From Rhodospirillales bacterium (GTDB taxonomy: Bacteria; Pseudomonadota; Alphaproteobacteria; Rhodospirillales; Rhodospirillaceae): a stretch of DNA of 64,000 nt. The notes beneath the pieces are model-generated. The model ran no database searches and was not told where the DNA came from. It saw only the letters and a program-made list of their open reading frames with translations. Location of the stretch: positions 340,889 to 404,888 of the forward strand of contig JANQEW010000029.1 of NCBI GenBank assembly GCA_028278135.1, written 5' to 3'. This document shows, piece after piece, positions 46,753 through 55,521 of this stretch. Position 1 is the stretch's first letter; every line of letters begins with the position of its first letter. Made by a program: the position numbers and the translations under genes.

Positions 46753-48468
46753 ATGATTCGCATAAGGGGTCGATTCCTTGAGATAGCAAGGATATCCTTC
46801 TTGATGCTGTATACAACAACGTATTCATATGCTACTGATCATAGCAATCATATTATTGCTATTGTCAATGATGATGTGATATCTCAATTTGACGTTGAAA
46901 ATAGATTAGACTTTCTCATAAGAAAGTTTCATCTGTCTCAGACACCAGCAGTCCGTCGACATCTTCTGCCACAGATTTTACAAAACCTTGTCGATGAACA
47001 TTTAAAAGTGCAAATTGCAAAATCATTAAGTATTAATCTTAGTAATTCAGAAGTCTCTCGCGCAATTAGCAGTCTTGTCGATCAACAGAATCCTTTGCTA
47101 AACAGGCAATCTCTAAGCGCTCTCACTGACCTCACTGCATTTTCTTTACTCGCGACTGATTCTGGCTTGACAGGTCCTTTACGCACTCCTGATCTTGCCC
47201 CCATGGGGGCTTTACTCGCGCCTGATTCCGGCCTGACCGTTCATTTACGCACTCCTGACGCCGTACCCCTGTCTGCCCCCATGAGCTCTTTACTTGCTAG
47301 TGGTTCTGGCCTGATAGGTCCTTTACACACTCCTGATTCGGCTTCCCTGTCTGCCCCCATGGGCTCTTTACTCGCTAGTGGTTCCGGCCTGACAGGTCCT
47401 TTACACACTCCTGATTCGGCTCCCCTGTCTGCCCCCATGGGCTCTTTACTCGCTAGTGGTTCCGGCTTGACAGGTCCTTTACGCACTCCTGGTTATGTCA
47501 CTGAGAGTTTCTTCCTTGCTCAAGATCCTCTCCAAGATCATCTCAATAACTATCAGGAAAGAGGTCTATTCAAGGACCATCTCTTCATCGATATTTTGAT
47601 AAACGAAATACGTTCTGAAATAGCTTGGCACAAAATTGTACAACATACAGTACACTTAAAAATAGAAGAATCTGAGATAAACACTGCACTCAAAGCGCTG
47701 CATAAAACAGAAAATCAGATACAGAATCTTTTGGCAGAGATTGTTCTACAAGTCTCAGATTCTGCTGATGGAGAAGATATTCGTGTATTAGCAGAACAAA
47801 TCGTAGGACAAGTTCGCACAGGGGCTGATTTTAAGGCTGCCGCGCGTCAATTTTCCCAGGCGGCATCCGCTACCCATGGCGGGGATCTTGGTTGGATTCT
47901 CCAGGGTCAACTAGAATTCGCGATTGAGAACGTACTTCAGAAGATGCAGCCAGGGCAATTCTCTATGCCTATTCGGACGTTCTCAGGCTATACCATAGTT
48001 TTACTGCGGGAAAGGCGCACGGCCTGTTCAGCGGACAACACGCTTTTGACTCTGCGTCAGCTCTTCATGCCGCTCACAGGTCCAGAATCTCTTTCCCCTC
48101 ACAAGCGATCTGATGTGCTCGCAGCCGCACGAATGACCTCCTCCTGCGAAGCCTTTGATGCGTTGATACAGCAAACAGGGACACCACAGTCAGGTCGTAT
48201 AGGCCAGATTAGGGCTGGGGACTTACTACCGACGCTACGCGCTGTTGTTCTCCGGCTGTCTCCACAGACAGCCAGTGTACCTCTGCCGATGAATGGAGGA
48301 CTCGCAATACTCATGGTCTGCGACAGAAAAAGTCCGGCACAGCAGCTTGATCTCTCATCGCGTGAGGTTATTGCGCAGCAGCTAGAGAGAGCAAAAATAG
48401 AAAATATATATTATGAAAGATTGCAAAATTTGCGACGTGCTGCCTTTATTGAGGTACGACCTCAATGA
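46753..48468 (+). CDS. surA: SurA-like periplasmic chaperone/peptidyl-prolyl isomerase with an inserted repeat array
   Basis: The protein has a signal peptide (MIRIRGRFLEIARISFLMLY, then TTTYSYA). The SurA N-terminal chaperone domain has IIAIVNDDVISQFDVENR and LVDEHLKVQIAKSL. A parvulin domain is near residues 340-420 (GADFKAAARQFSQAASA, GGDLGWILQGQL), and a weaker second one follows. Between the N-terminal helices and the segment INEIRSEIAWHKIV lies an insert of about 116 residues made of a 26-residue unit repeated more than four times. The start at 46753 has GGAAAG upstream; the ATG at 46735 is an alternative. pdxA overlaps by ATGA. SurA helps outer-membrane proteins reach BamA, which is also encoded in this window. 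Confidence 0.85.
   Translation: MIRIRGRFLEIARISFLMLYTTTYSYATDHSNHIIAIVNDDVISQFDVENRLDFLIRKFHLSQTPAVRRHLLPQILQNLVDEHLKVQIAKSLSINLSNSEVSRAISSLVDQQNPLLNRQSLSALTDLTAFSLLATDSGLTGPLRTPDLAPMGALLAPDSGLTVHLRTPDAVPLSAPMSSLLASGSGLIGPLHTPDSASLSAPMGSLLASGSGLTGPLHTPDSAPLSAPMGSLLASGSGLTGPLRTPGYVTESFFLAQDPLQDHLNNYQERGLFKDHLFIDILINEIRSEIAWHKIVQHTVHLKIEESEINTALKALHKTENQIQNLLAEIVLQVSDSADGEDIRVLAEQIVGQVRTGADFKAAARQFSQAASATHGGDLGWILQGQLEFAIENVLQKMQPGQFSMPIRTFSGYTIVLLRERRTACSADNTLLTLRQLFMPLTGPESLSPHKRSDVLAAARMTSSCEAFDALIQQTGTPQSGRIGQIRAGDLLPTLRAVVLRLSPQTASVPLPMNGGLAILMVCDRKSPAQQLDLSSREVIAQQLERAKIENIYYERLQNLRRAAFIEVRPQ
47143..47490 (+). repeat. 78-base in-frame tandem repeat within surA
   Basis: A 78-base (26-codon) unit is found at 47197-47274, 47275-47352 and 47353-47430, with partial copies at 47143-47196 and 47431-47490. 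The encoded unit reads APMGSLLASGSGLTGPLHTP plus DSAPLS. The central copies at 47275 and 47353 are nearly identical, while the outer copies are more diverged, as expected for recent expansion from the centre. Confidence 0.92.
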
Positions 48469-49493
48469 GTCGTGTGAGTGAAACTATTCCAATCGCCGTC
48501 ACGATGGGAGAACCAGCTGGAATTGGCGGTGAAATTACTTGTAAAGCATGGCTTAAACGTGACGAGGGCCTAACGCCGTTCTTTATCATTGATGATCCGA
48601 ACCGGCTCAGATTAGTGAGCCGCAGTCTTTGGGCGGTAGGCCAAAAGGTACCCGTACAAGTTATTACTACACCTGTAGATGCAACTACCGTATTCACCAA
48701 GGCCTTGCCGGTGCTTCCTGAGTTGCTTGCGGTAGAAAGTATTCCCGGCAGGCCAATGCTGGCCAATACCAGAGCTGTGATTGCTTCTATCGAACGGGCT
48801 GTCGCGCTCGTCCGTAAAGGTCACAGTGCTGCAGTCGTCACAAACCCAATCTGCAAGAAGATTCTGTATACCAATAATTTTCCCTATCCCGGTCATACTG
48901 AGTTTCTGGCCGCTTTAGCCGGTCCTAATGTCAGGCCTGCTATGATGTTGGCCTGTCCTGGCTTACGAGTTGTACCGGTGACTGTCCATATGAGCTTGCG
49001 TCAAGCTGTCTCTCTCCTCAACACACCTGACATCCTCACCTGTGGTCGCATTACGGCCAGAGCTCTGCAGAAAGATTTCGGCATCACCAAACCAAGATTG
49101 GCAGTCTCAGCTCTGAACCCACACGCTGGAGAAGAAGGTGGGATAGGATTAGAGGAAGAAACGGTTATTCGTCCCGCTGTTAGAGCCCTCTTAAAAGAGG
49201 GCATCAATACCTTTGGTCCTGTCCCCGCTGACACTCTGTTCCATGTCAAGGCCCGTGCCCATTATGATGCAGCACTGTGCATGTATCACGACCAGGCTAT
49301 GATTCCGTTAAAAATGATAGGGTTTCATCATGGTGTGAATATCACGTTGGGATTGCCGTTTGTGCGAACGGCACCTGATCATGGGACTGCTTTTGACATT
49401 GCCGGCAGGGGTATAGCAGATGAATCCAGCCTGATTCAAGCCCTGCGCACAGCGCGGGAAATGTCGACGCATCGCCTGATGTCTCGCTCATGA
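48465..49493 (+). CDS. pdxA: 4-hydroxythreonine-4-phosphate dehydrogenase
   Basis: PdxA acts in the DXP-dependent route to pyridoxal phosphate. The family motifs are ITMGEPAGIG-like AVTMGEPAGIGGEI, then AAVVTNPICK, PGHTEFLA, and the metal-binding SALNPHAGEEGGIG. DAALCMYHDQAMIPLKMI and FVRTAPDHGTAFDIAG end the active site. Length (342) is normal. The ATG overlaps the surA stop and the gene's own stop overlaps the rsmA ATG, both by four bases (ATGA), so the three genes are translationally linked. Confidence 0.96.
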   Translation: MSRVSETIPIAVTMGEPAGIGGEITCKAWLKRDEGLTPFFIIDDPNRLRLVSRSLWAVGQKVPVQVITTPVDATTVFTKALPVLPELLAVESIPGRPMLANTRAVIASIERAVALVRKGHSAAVVTNPICKKILYTNNFPYPGHTEFLAALAGPNVRPAMMLACPGLRVVPVTVHMSLRQAVSLLNTPDILTCGRITARALQKDFGITKPRLAVSALNPHAGEEGGIGLEEETVIRPAVRALLKEGINTFGPVPADTLFHVKARAHYDAALCMYHDQAMIPLKMIGFHHGVNITLGLPFVRTAPDHGTAFDIAGRGIADESSLIQALRTAREMSTHRLMSRS

Positions 49494-50407
49494 AAAGGAA
49501 TAGAAAAGAAACGGACAGAGAGCACAGAGAGCACGGATATCACTCTTCCGCCTTACTCACGGCGAAAAACTCCCTGCCACCTGTACGGGCTGTCATAGAT
49601 CACTATGGTTTGACAAGCCGCAAGGCGCTGAGCCAGCATTTTTTACTCGATTGGAATATGACCCGTCGTATTGTCCGCGCTGCTGGCGATTTGAGAACAG
49701 GCACGGTGATTGAGATTGGTGCCGGTCCCGGCAGTCTCACACGGGCACTCCTCTCTAGTGGAGCACGTCATGTTGTTGCAATCGAGAAGGACAGCCGCTT
49801 TTTCAAAGCGTTATCTGAAATAGAGAGAACATGGCCTGGACAATTAAGCGTCATAGAAGCCGATGCGAGAACCATGAACATCGCCCGTGTAGGCGAAGCG
49901 CCGCGACATATTGTTTCGAACTTGCCCTATCACATCGCTACGTCTTTGCTTGTACAACTTCTCAGTTGTCGCACGGCTCTTTTCAGTATGACACTTCTGT
50001 TTCAGAAGGAAGTGGCTGATCGGCTTGGCGCTGTGCCAAGAGGAAAGCATTACGGTCGTCTCTCAGTGATCACACAATGGCTATGTGTTGTGCGACAATT
50101 GTTTAATATTCCTCCACAAGCTTTTTTACCACCACCAAAAGTAGTATCTACTGTCGTAAATCTCACGCCGCGACCTGAGCCTTTTGCCCCTGCGGCATGG
50201 TCCGCTCTGGAGAGAGTCACTGCCGCCGCTTTTGGCCAGCGTCGTAAAATGTTGCGACAAAGCTTGAAACGTCTCGGGCACGGGCAAACTGAGGCAGTGT
50301 GCTCTGCCGCTGGGATCTCTCCTACTGCCCGTGCAGAGGAAATAGATATCGCGGGATTTTGCGCCTTAGCGCGGGCTATACTGGACGTAGACGAGCAATC
50401 CACCTGA
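49490..50407 (+). CDS. rsmA: 16S rRNA dimethyladenosine transferase
   Basis: RsmA (KsgA) dimethylates two adjacent adenosines near the 3' end of 16S rRNA. The sequence has RKALSQHFLLDWNMTRRIV, the SAM motif VIEIGAGPGSLTRALL, and the catalytic HIVSNLPYHIATSLL (NLPY). LPPPKVVSTVVNLTPR and FGQRRKMLRQSLK are the later conserved parts. Length (305) is slightly above the usual because of an N-terminal extension of about 30 polar residues. The start at 49490 overlaps the pdxA stop. Confidence 0.96.
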   Translation: MKRNRKETDREHREHGYHSSALLTAKNSLPPVRAVIDHYGLTSRKALSQHFLLDWNMTRRIVRAAGDLRTGTVIEIGAGPGSLTRALLSSGARHVVAIEKDSRFFKALSEIERTWPGQLSVIEADARTMNIARVGEAPRHIVSNLPYHIATSLLVQLLSCRTALFSMTLLFQKEVADRLGAVPRGKHYGRLSVITQWLCVVRQLFNIPPQAFLPPPKVVSTVVNLTPRPEPFAPAAWSALERVTAAAFGQRRKMLRQSLKRLGHGQTEAVCSAAGISPTARAEEIDIAGFCALARAILDVDEQST

Positions 50408-50420
50408 CTGCGTCTACTGA

Positions 50421-51200
50421 TCACCCCCAAAGCTGTACCCCTCCACCGGAAAGAAAAACAGCTGCCGCAACCACTGGTGCAGTGGCTAATAAACCGTCCA
50501 CCCTATCCAGGACTCCACCATGACCGGGAATCAACCGACCAGAGTCTTTGACCCCAAAATGGCGTTTGAGTTTCGACTCTGCTAAGTCACCCAGTTGTGC
50601 CACAACAGATGTCCCAGCACTAGCGGCCACTAAAACCCAGGGTGTAGCCAGATCTAAGAGTATGGCGATCCCCCCTCCTGCCCACATAGCCGCGACCAGA
50701 CCACCAATAGCACCGGCCCAGGTCTTGCCTGGACTCACAGAAGGTGCTAAGCGCGGACCCCCTATCCACCGACCAAATCCATAGGCAGCAATATCTGTAA
50801 CCCAAACAATCAGAAATAACCAGAATAATGTTTCTGGTCCGTCAGTCTCTCGTAACCACACCAAGGCTGCACATGGCAGGGAAATGTAAAGAATACCGAC
50901 TGTCAACCATCTCCCGCCCTTTCCTGGCCAAACCATCATCGCCATCATAGCGCTGATTCCGATCACTACCAAAGCTGTTTGGGTATAACCAACAGAGACG
51001 GCAAGGGTGGCCACACCTCCGACAAAAGTTACAACAAGACTCGAAAGACCCAAATGTCCCTTGACCATGCTATTCCACTCCCAGGCCATAGCAATCGTGA
51101 ACAGAAGAGTCAGCATATTGAAAAATAGAGCTCCTAGCCAAATCGCAGTCACCGCGAGTGGTATCATTACAAGAGCAGAAGCAAAACGGTAGCGAAGCAC
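50421..51200 (-). CDS. cdsA: Phosphatidate cytidylyltransferase
   Basis: CdsA makes CDP-diacylglycerol for phospholipid synthesis at the inner membrane. The 259 residues include about seven hydrophobic segments. The C-terminal signature is clear: SPGKTWAGAIGGLVAA, and then SVVAQLGDLAESKLKRHFGV followed by KDSGRLIPGHGGVLDRVDGL. It follows uppS by ten bases. In the usual alphaproteobacterial order dxr, rseP and bamA come next on the same strand; here the series stops, and those genes lie about 9 kb away on the other strand. Confidence 0.95.
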   Translation of the reverse strand: MLRYRFASALVMIPLAVTAIWLGALFFNMLTLLFTIAMAWEWNSMVKGHLGLSSLVVTFVGGVATLAVSVGYTQTALVVIGISAMMAMMVWPGKGGRWLTVGILYISLPCAALVWLRETDGPETLFWLFLIVWVTDIAAYGFGRWIGGPRLAPSVSPGKTWAGAIGGLVAAMWAGGGIAILLDLATPWVLVAASAGTSVVAQLGDLAESKLKRHFGVKDSGRLIPGHGGVLDRVDGLLATAPVVAAAVFLSGGGVQLWG

Positions 51201-51210
51201 AAAAGAACAC

Positions 51211-51945
51211 TCAGCTGCTCACAGCGCCATAGCGGCGCTCGCGTCGATGAAACTCTCTGATTGCCTGTTCAAGATCTGTACGACTAAAATCAGGCCAGAG
51301 GGTTTCAACAAAAATGAGTTCCGTATAGGCCATTTGCCACAAAAGAAAGTTGCTGATTCTTTGTTCACCACTAGTACGAATTAAGAGATCGGGGTCAGGT
51401 ATATCGGCCGTAAAAAGATGCGCTGCGACTAAAGGTTCATCTATCTCTTCAGGTTGTAAATTTCCTGATAAAACAGTTTTTGCTAATAATCGTGCTGCTT
51501 GCACTATTTCCTGTCTAGCTCCGTAGCTGAGCGCAACTGTCAATGTGAGTCTTGTGTTGGCGGCCGTGCGGGCCTCAGCATAGTCGATGAGGGTTGCAAT
51601 GTCGAGAGCGAGTCGCTCACGATCACCGATTATCCGCAAGCGAACTCCCGCCTTGTGTAGTTCCGTCACCTTATGACGCAGGTAAAGGCGTAGTAACCCC
51701 ATCAGATCCTGAATCTCTGCTGCAGGCCGTCGCCAGTTTTCTGAGGAAAACCCGAAGAGAGTTAGGTAACGAATCCCGAGGTCTGATGCCGCTTGTACTG
51801 TTCTGCGAACAGCTTCTGCTCCGTGTTCGTGCCCAACGGCCCGTGGGAGCCCGCGCGCCATGGCCCATCGACCATTGCCATCCATAATAATGGCCACATG
51901 GAACGGTGATGCAGGAACATGAGCAGAGAGCCGAGAAGAGCGCAC
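51211..51945 (-). CDS. uppS: Isoprenyl (undecaprenyl) diphosphate synthase
   Basis: This cis-prenyltransferase makes the lipid carrier for cell wall synthesis. The signature VAIIMDGNGRWAMARGLPR carries the catalytic aspartate, and FGFSSENWRRP follows. LSYGARQEIVQAARLL and DPDLLIRTSGEQRISNFLLW are the downstream motifs. The end (PDFSRTDLEQAIREFHRRERRYG) is typical. Length (244) is normal. It stands between frr and cdsA in the expected order. Confidence 0.96.
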   Translation of the reverse strand: MRSSRLSAHVPASPFHVAIIMDGNGRWAMARGLPRAVGHEHGAEAVRRTVQAASDLGIRYLTLFGFSSENWRRPAAEIQDLMGLLRLYLRHKVTELHKAGVRLRIIGDRERLALDIATLIDYAEARTAANTRLTLTVALSYGARQEIVQAARLLAKTVLSGNLQPEEIDEPLVAAHLFTADIPDPDLLIRTSGEQRISNFLLWQMAYTELIFVETLWPDFSRTDLEQAIREFHRRERRYGAVSS

Positions 51946-51980
51946 GGACAGTACCTAGATGAATTGTACATAGTTTATAC

Positions 51981-52547
51981 CTATACCTGTATAATCTCCT
52001 TTTCTTTTGCGATGAGTAGTGTATCGATCTGCTGGATATGCTCATCCGTTACAATCTGAACATCATGGCTGTATTGTCGCTGCAGGTCTTGACTCACCGT
52101 TCCATCTCTCTCCATCTTTTTCAGGGATTCCATACCGTCACGACGGACATGACGTACAGCAATACGGGCCTGTTCGGCGTAACGGTGTGCAACTCTTACT
52201 AATTCATAGCGACGTTCTTCACTTAAAAAAGGAATTACTACTCTTATATTTTGTCCATCAGTTGCAGGGTTGAGCCCAAGGCCGGCATCACGAATAGCCT
52301 TCTCCACAGCTTTGAGAAGGCTTCTGTCCCATACCTGAACTGTGAGTAGACGTGCCTCTGGAACAGAGATCGTTGCCAGATGAACCAAAGGCGTCATGGT
52401 CCCATACGCTTCTACTATCACTGTATCGAGAAGATTGGGGGAAGCTCTCCCTGTGCGCAACCCAGCAAACTCCTTCTTCAGCACTTCAATTGCCATATCC
52501 ATCCTGTGACAGACGTCTTGCTTCACTTTCTGGTATTCTATGGGCAC
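51981..52547 (-). CDS. frr: Ribosome recycling factor
   Basis: Frr with EF-G splits post-termination ribosomes. The conserved block is [20 protein letters not shown], followed by [20 protein letters not shown] and [20 protein letters not shown]. The C-terminal long helices are complete. The start is a GTG at 52547, one base after the pyrH stop, with GGAGGAGG six bases upstream. This gives 188 residues, as in relatives. The longer frame to 52607 would overlap pyrH. Confidence 0.95.
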   Translation of the reverse strand: MPIEYQKVKQDVCHRMDMAIEVLKKEFAGLRTGRASPNLLDTVIVEAYGTMTPLVHLATISVPEARLLTVQVWDRSLLKAVEKAIRDAGLGLNPATDGQNIRVVIPFLSEERRYELVRVAHRYAEQARIAVRHVRRDGMESLKKMERDGTVSQDLQRQYSHDVQIVTDEHIQQIDTLLIAKEKEIIQV

Positions 52548-52548
52548 C

Positions 52549-53292
52549 CTACCCCTCCTCCTCACTAATGATGGTAAAGAGACCACGCCCTGCGAGAACC
52601 TCAGCAAGGGCCCCTCTATGATGCAATGAGAAGATTAAAACAGGCAGGCGATTTTCCCTTGCAAGCGCAACAGCCGTCGCATCCATCACCTGAAGATTGC
52701 GTGTAAGCACATCAGTATAAGTTAAACTTTCATAACGCTGGGCCGTACAATTCTTATTCGGATCGGCTGAGTATACCCCGTCCACCTGTGTGGCTTTTAA
52801 CAAAACATCGCACGCCATTTCAATCGCACGCAAAGTAGCCGCCGTGTCTGTTGTAAAGAACGGACTGCCAATCCCCGCTGCAAAAATCACTATTCTCCCC
52901 TTGCTCAGGTGATGCAGAGCACGATACCTTGTGAAAGGTTCACAGACAGTCGGCATGGGAATAGCCGACATGACTCTGACCGGGCAGTCAACCCGTTCTA
53001 ACGCGTTACTAACGGCTAGCGCGTTCATCACTGTGGCGAGCATCCCCATGTAATCGGCACCTGTACGTTCCATCCCGGCGGCCACCCCATCTACACCGCG
53101 GAAGATATTGCCACCGCCGACAATAAGGCTGATCTTGATGCCATCATCATGAACAGTTTTAATTTCTGTCGCTAAACGCCTCACTGTTTCCGTGTCAAGC
53201 CCAAATGGGCGGTGGCCCATTAACCCTTCTCCAGACAACTTCAGAAGAACACGCTGAAACCTTCTGACAGTAGGGAAGCGTGTAGAGGCCAT
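52549..53292 (-). CDS. pyrH: UMP kinase
   Basis: PyrH phosphorylates UMP to UDP. It belongs to the amino acid kinase family. The motifs are [40 protein letters not shown] and the ATP region [15 protein letters not shown]. The ATG at 53292 (MASTRFPTV) is chosen because GGAG lies nine bases upstream; the TTG at 53307 is upstream of that site. Length is 247 residues. frr follows with one base between stop and start. Confidence 0.96.
   Translation of the reverse strand: MASTRFPTVRRFQRVLLKLSGEGLMGHRPFGLDTETVRRLATEIKTVHDDGIKISLIVGGGNIFRGVDGVAAGMERTGADYMGMLATVMNALAVSNALERVDCPVRVMSAIPMPTVCEPFTRYRALHHLSKGRIVIFAAGIGSPFFTTDTAATLRAIEMACDVLLKATQVDGVYSADPNKNCTAQRYESLTYTDVLTRNLQVMDATAVALARENRLPVLIFSLHHRGALAEVLAGRGLFTIISEEEG
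52554..52561 (-). promoter_or_regulatory. Ribosome binding site of frr
   Basis: GGAGGAGG on the minus strand lies six bases before the GTG at 52547 and inside the last codons of pyrH. It decides the GTG start. Confidence 0.7.
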
Positions 53293-53393
53293 GAGATCCT
53301 GCTCCAAAATATGTGAAGCGGTCAGTGTAGATCAGTGTCGATCAATGAACTGACTTCAAGAAACTTACTTTGGGCCCTGAAGGCCCTCTGGGA

Positions 53394-54293
53394 CTACAGG
53401 AGAGAAGTGCTTTGTCTCACCGTCACCTCACCGAGGCTGAAACGGCGGAACCCTGCTACATGAATGTGTGCTCCAAGAGACGCGGAAGCTGTCTCCAGCA
53501 CCTTCGCTATTCTGCTTTCACCATCTATGACGTAAACCTGCTCTAGTAAGACCACATCTTCGTAATACTTACGTAAACGACCTTCGACTATTTTCGCGAC
53601 AACGTTTTCTGGTTTACCGGATGCCATGGCTTGTGCCGTTAGGATATCGCGCTCGCGCGCGAGCGCTGTTGTATCTACGGAAGCAATATCAAGAAACTGA
53701 GGCGATGTGGCCGCTATGTGCATGGCAACGTATCGTCCTAAGTCCCCTAAACCGTCTTTGTCCCCTTGAGATTCCAAAGCGACAAGAACACCAATCTTGC
53801 CAAGCGCTGGTGCAGCGGTATTATGAACGTAACTTGCTACTATTCCGTTAGATACAGACAAAACACACGTGCGGCACAGTCTGATATTTTCTCCAGTCGT
53901 GGCGACCATGTAGGTCAATTCCTCAGAGACTGTCCGTCCCGCTCCCGGGTAGACGAGAGTCTGTACCTCAGCGATATTCCCCGTAGTGGTCAGAGTCAGC
54001 TCCGCTAAGGTACGAACAAACTGCTGAAAAGCCTCATGACGAGCAAGGAAATCTGTCTCTGCGCTAACCTCAACCATCGCTGCACAATGCTCTGTGTGAG
54101 CTACGCCGACTAGGCCTTCAGCCGTCGCTCTGCCCGCTTTCTGAGCTGCGGCGGCAACACCTGCCTTACGGAGCCAATCAACAGCGGATTCCATATCGCC
54201 GGCTGTTTCAGCTAGCGCTTTCTTACAATCCATCATGCCAGCGTTAGTTTTCTGGCGTAGCTCTCTCACCAGGGCAGCAGGAATCTCGGCCAT
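53394..54293 (-). CDS. tsf: Elongation factor Ts
   Basis: EF-Ts exchanges GDP on EF-Tu. The N-terminal UBA-like part is VRELRQKTNAGMMDCKKALA. The TDFLARHEAFQQFV motif is the contact to EF-Tu, and the C-terminal part has LLEQVYVIDGESRIAKVLE. The ATG at 54293 is preceded by AGAGGA at five bases; the ATG at 54299 lies too close to that site. Length is 299 residues. rpsB lies upstream in the usual order. Confidence 0.96.
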   Translation of the reverse strand: MAEIPAALVRELRQKTNAGMMDCKKALAETAGDMESAVDWLRKAGVAAAAQKAGRATAEGLVGVAHTEHCAAMVEVSAETDFLARHEAFQQFVRTLAELTLTTTGNIAEVQTLVYPGAGRTVSEELTYMVATTGENIRLCRTCVLSVSNGIVASYVHNTAAPALGKIGVLVALESQGDKDGLGDLGRYVAMHIAATSPQFLDIASVDTTALARERDILTAQAMASGKPENVVAKIVEGRLRKYYEDVVLLEQVYVIDGESRIAKVLETASASLGAHIHVAGFRRFSLGEVTVRQSTSLL

Positions 54294-54419
54294 GTTCATC
54301 CTCTTTGTTCAGACACGTCTTGGAAGACAAAAGAGATTTTTTAAAGAATCACATCAGAAATCCTCAATTTTTTACGGATGAAGAATGTTCAATGATGTTC
54401 AGTGACAGTCTCTCCAACT

Positions 54420-55211
54420 CTACTCTTCCTGTTTGGCTGCTTCACCCTTGCTTTCAAGGGGCGGCAACTGTTCTGCAAGCAGAGGTTCTGCCATCGCGCC
54501 GATGTCAACACCTGCTGCCGTCATCTCTGCCTGTATGCCATCTAGCACTGCATCACTGACTAATTCACAATAGAGTTTGATCGCCCGGATTGAATCATCG
54601 TTCCCGGGCACAGGGTAGGTCACGCCCTCTGGGTCTGCATTAGAGTCTATAATAGCTACAACGGGGAGACCGAGCTTGTTAGCTTCCTTAACGGCCAATC
54701 CTTCCTTCAGAGTATCAATAATAAATAGAATATCAGGCTGACCGCCCATCTCTCTGATTCCGCCCAGGGCCCGTTCCAACTTATCGCGTTCACGAGTCAA
54801 GTCGAGGATTTCTTTTTTAGTGAAACCAACCATACCGGCTGCCAGTTGAGCATCCATTTCTCTTAAGCGACGAATCGATTGCGAAATGGTTTTCCAGTTT
54901 GTTAGCATCCCACCAAGCCAGCGATGATTAACGTAATACTGGCCACACCGCTTGGCAGACCTGGCAACAGGCTCCTGTGCTTGACGCTTAGTGCCAACAA
55001 ACAGCACACGTCCACCTCCAGCTGTTATCGAGCGTATTGTTTGCATAGCCCTATACAGCATCGCAACGGTCTGGCGTAGGTCAATAATGTGGACATTATC
55101 ACGCACGCCATAGAGATAAGATGCCATCTTCGGATTCCAGCGACGCGTGTTATGGCCGAAATGGCAGCCAGCTTCAACAAGCTGGCGCAAGGTAAACGTG
55201 GGCAGGGCCAT
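54420..55211 (-). CDS. rpsB: 30S ribosomal protein S2
   Basis: S2 has the expected N-terminal [47 protein letters not shown], and [35 protein letters not shown] and [19 protein letters not shown] follow. The C-terminal tail is acidic ([20 protein letters not shown]). Length (263) is normal for alphaproteobacteria. The spacer to tsf is 126 bases; no autoregulatory structure was recognised. Confidence 0.97.
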   Translation of the reverse strand: MALPTFTLRQLVEAGCHFGHNTRRWNPKMASYLYGVRDNVHIIDLRQTVAMLYRAMQTIRSITAGGGRVLFVGTKRQAQEPVARSAKRCGQYYVNHRWLGGMLTNWKTISQSIRRLREMDAQLAAGMVGFTKKEILDLTRERDKLERALGGIREMGGQPDILFIIDTLKEGLAVKEANKLGLPVVAIIDSNADPEGVTYPVPGNDDSIRAIKLYCELVSDAVLDGIQAEMTAAGVDIGAMAEPLLAEQLPPLESKGEAAKQEE

Positions 55212-55514
55212 TATTTTGTTTCCTGTGAATTCTTCTTCCAGTTAGCCTCCGCGGAGCATCTGTCTTTTCAGACCGTCGTGGCCGCAACATAACCGCCACC
55301 AGAACAGCTGCTTGCCGCAACTCTTCCCGCGTGCAGACTCGATTGTGCGTTACATAAACTGTGGCTCTCTCTCTGGCAAGAGCCTACAGCCGCAGGCCAC
55401 AAAAACTCCTCGCAGATGGAGACGCCATATTAAAATATTGGTTTTATACAACTTAATAAGGATTTTATATAAAAAGAAACTCTTTTTGTGTGAAAAGAAA
55501 CTCTTTACGTTACG
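55212..55514. other. 303-base spacer between metC and rpsB
   Basis: No gene is present. The left edge is a series of slippage-type repeats next to the metC stop codon (listed separately). The AT-rich part at 55430-55480 may contain the rpsB upstream region on the minus strand only in part, since rpsB starts at 55211. Confidence 0.5.
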
Positions 55515-55521
55515 TTACGTT
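55472..55521. repeat. Direct repeat and pentamer tandem array at the metC 3' end
   Basis: The 14-base unit aaaagaaactcttt occurs at 55472-55485 and 55493-55506. Directly after it, acgtt is repeated three times at 55507-55521, and the metC stop (tta at 55515-55517 in plus orientation) lies inside that array. Confidence 0.88.

Noticed and set aside
47241-47486. Open frame on the minus strand through the surA repeats
   Set aside because: It is open only because the 78-base unit has no stop in that frame; copies simply repeat the pattern. No start site or homologue is seen.
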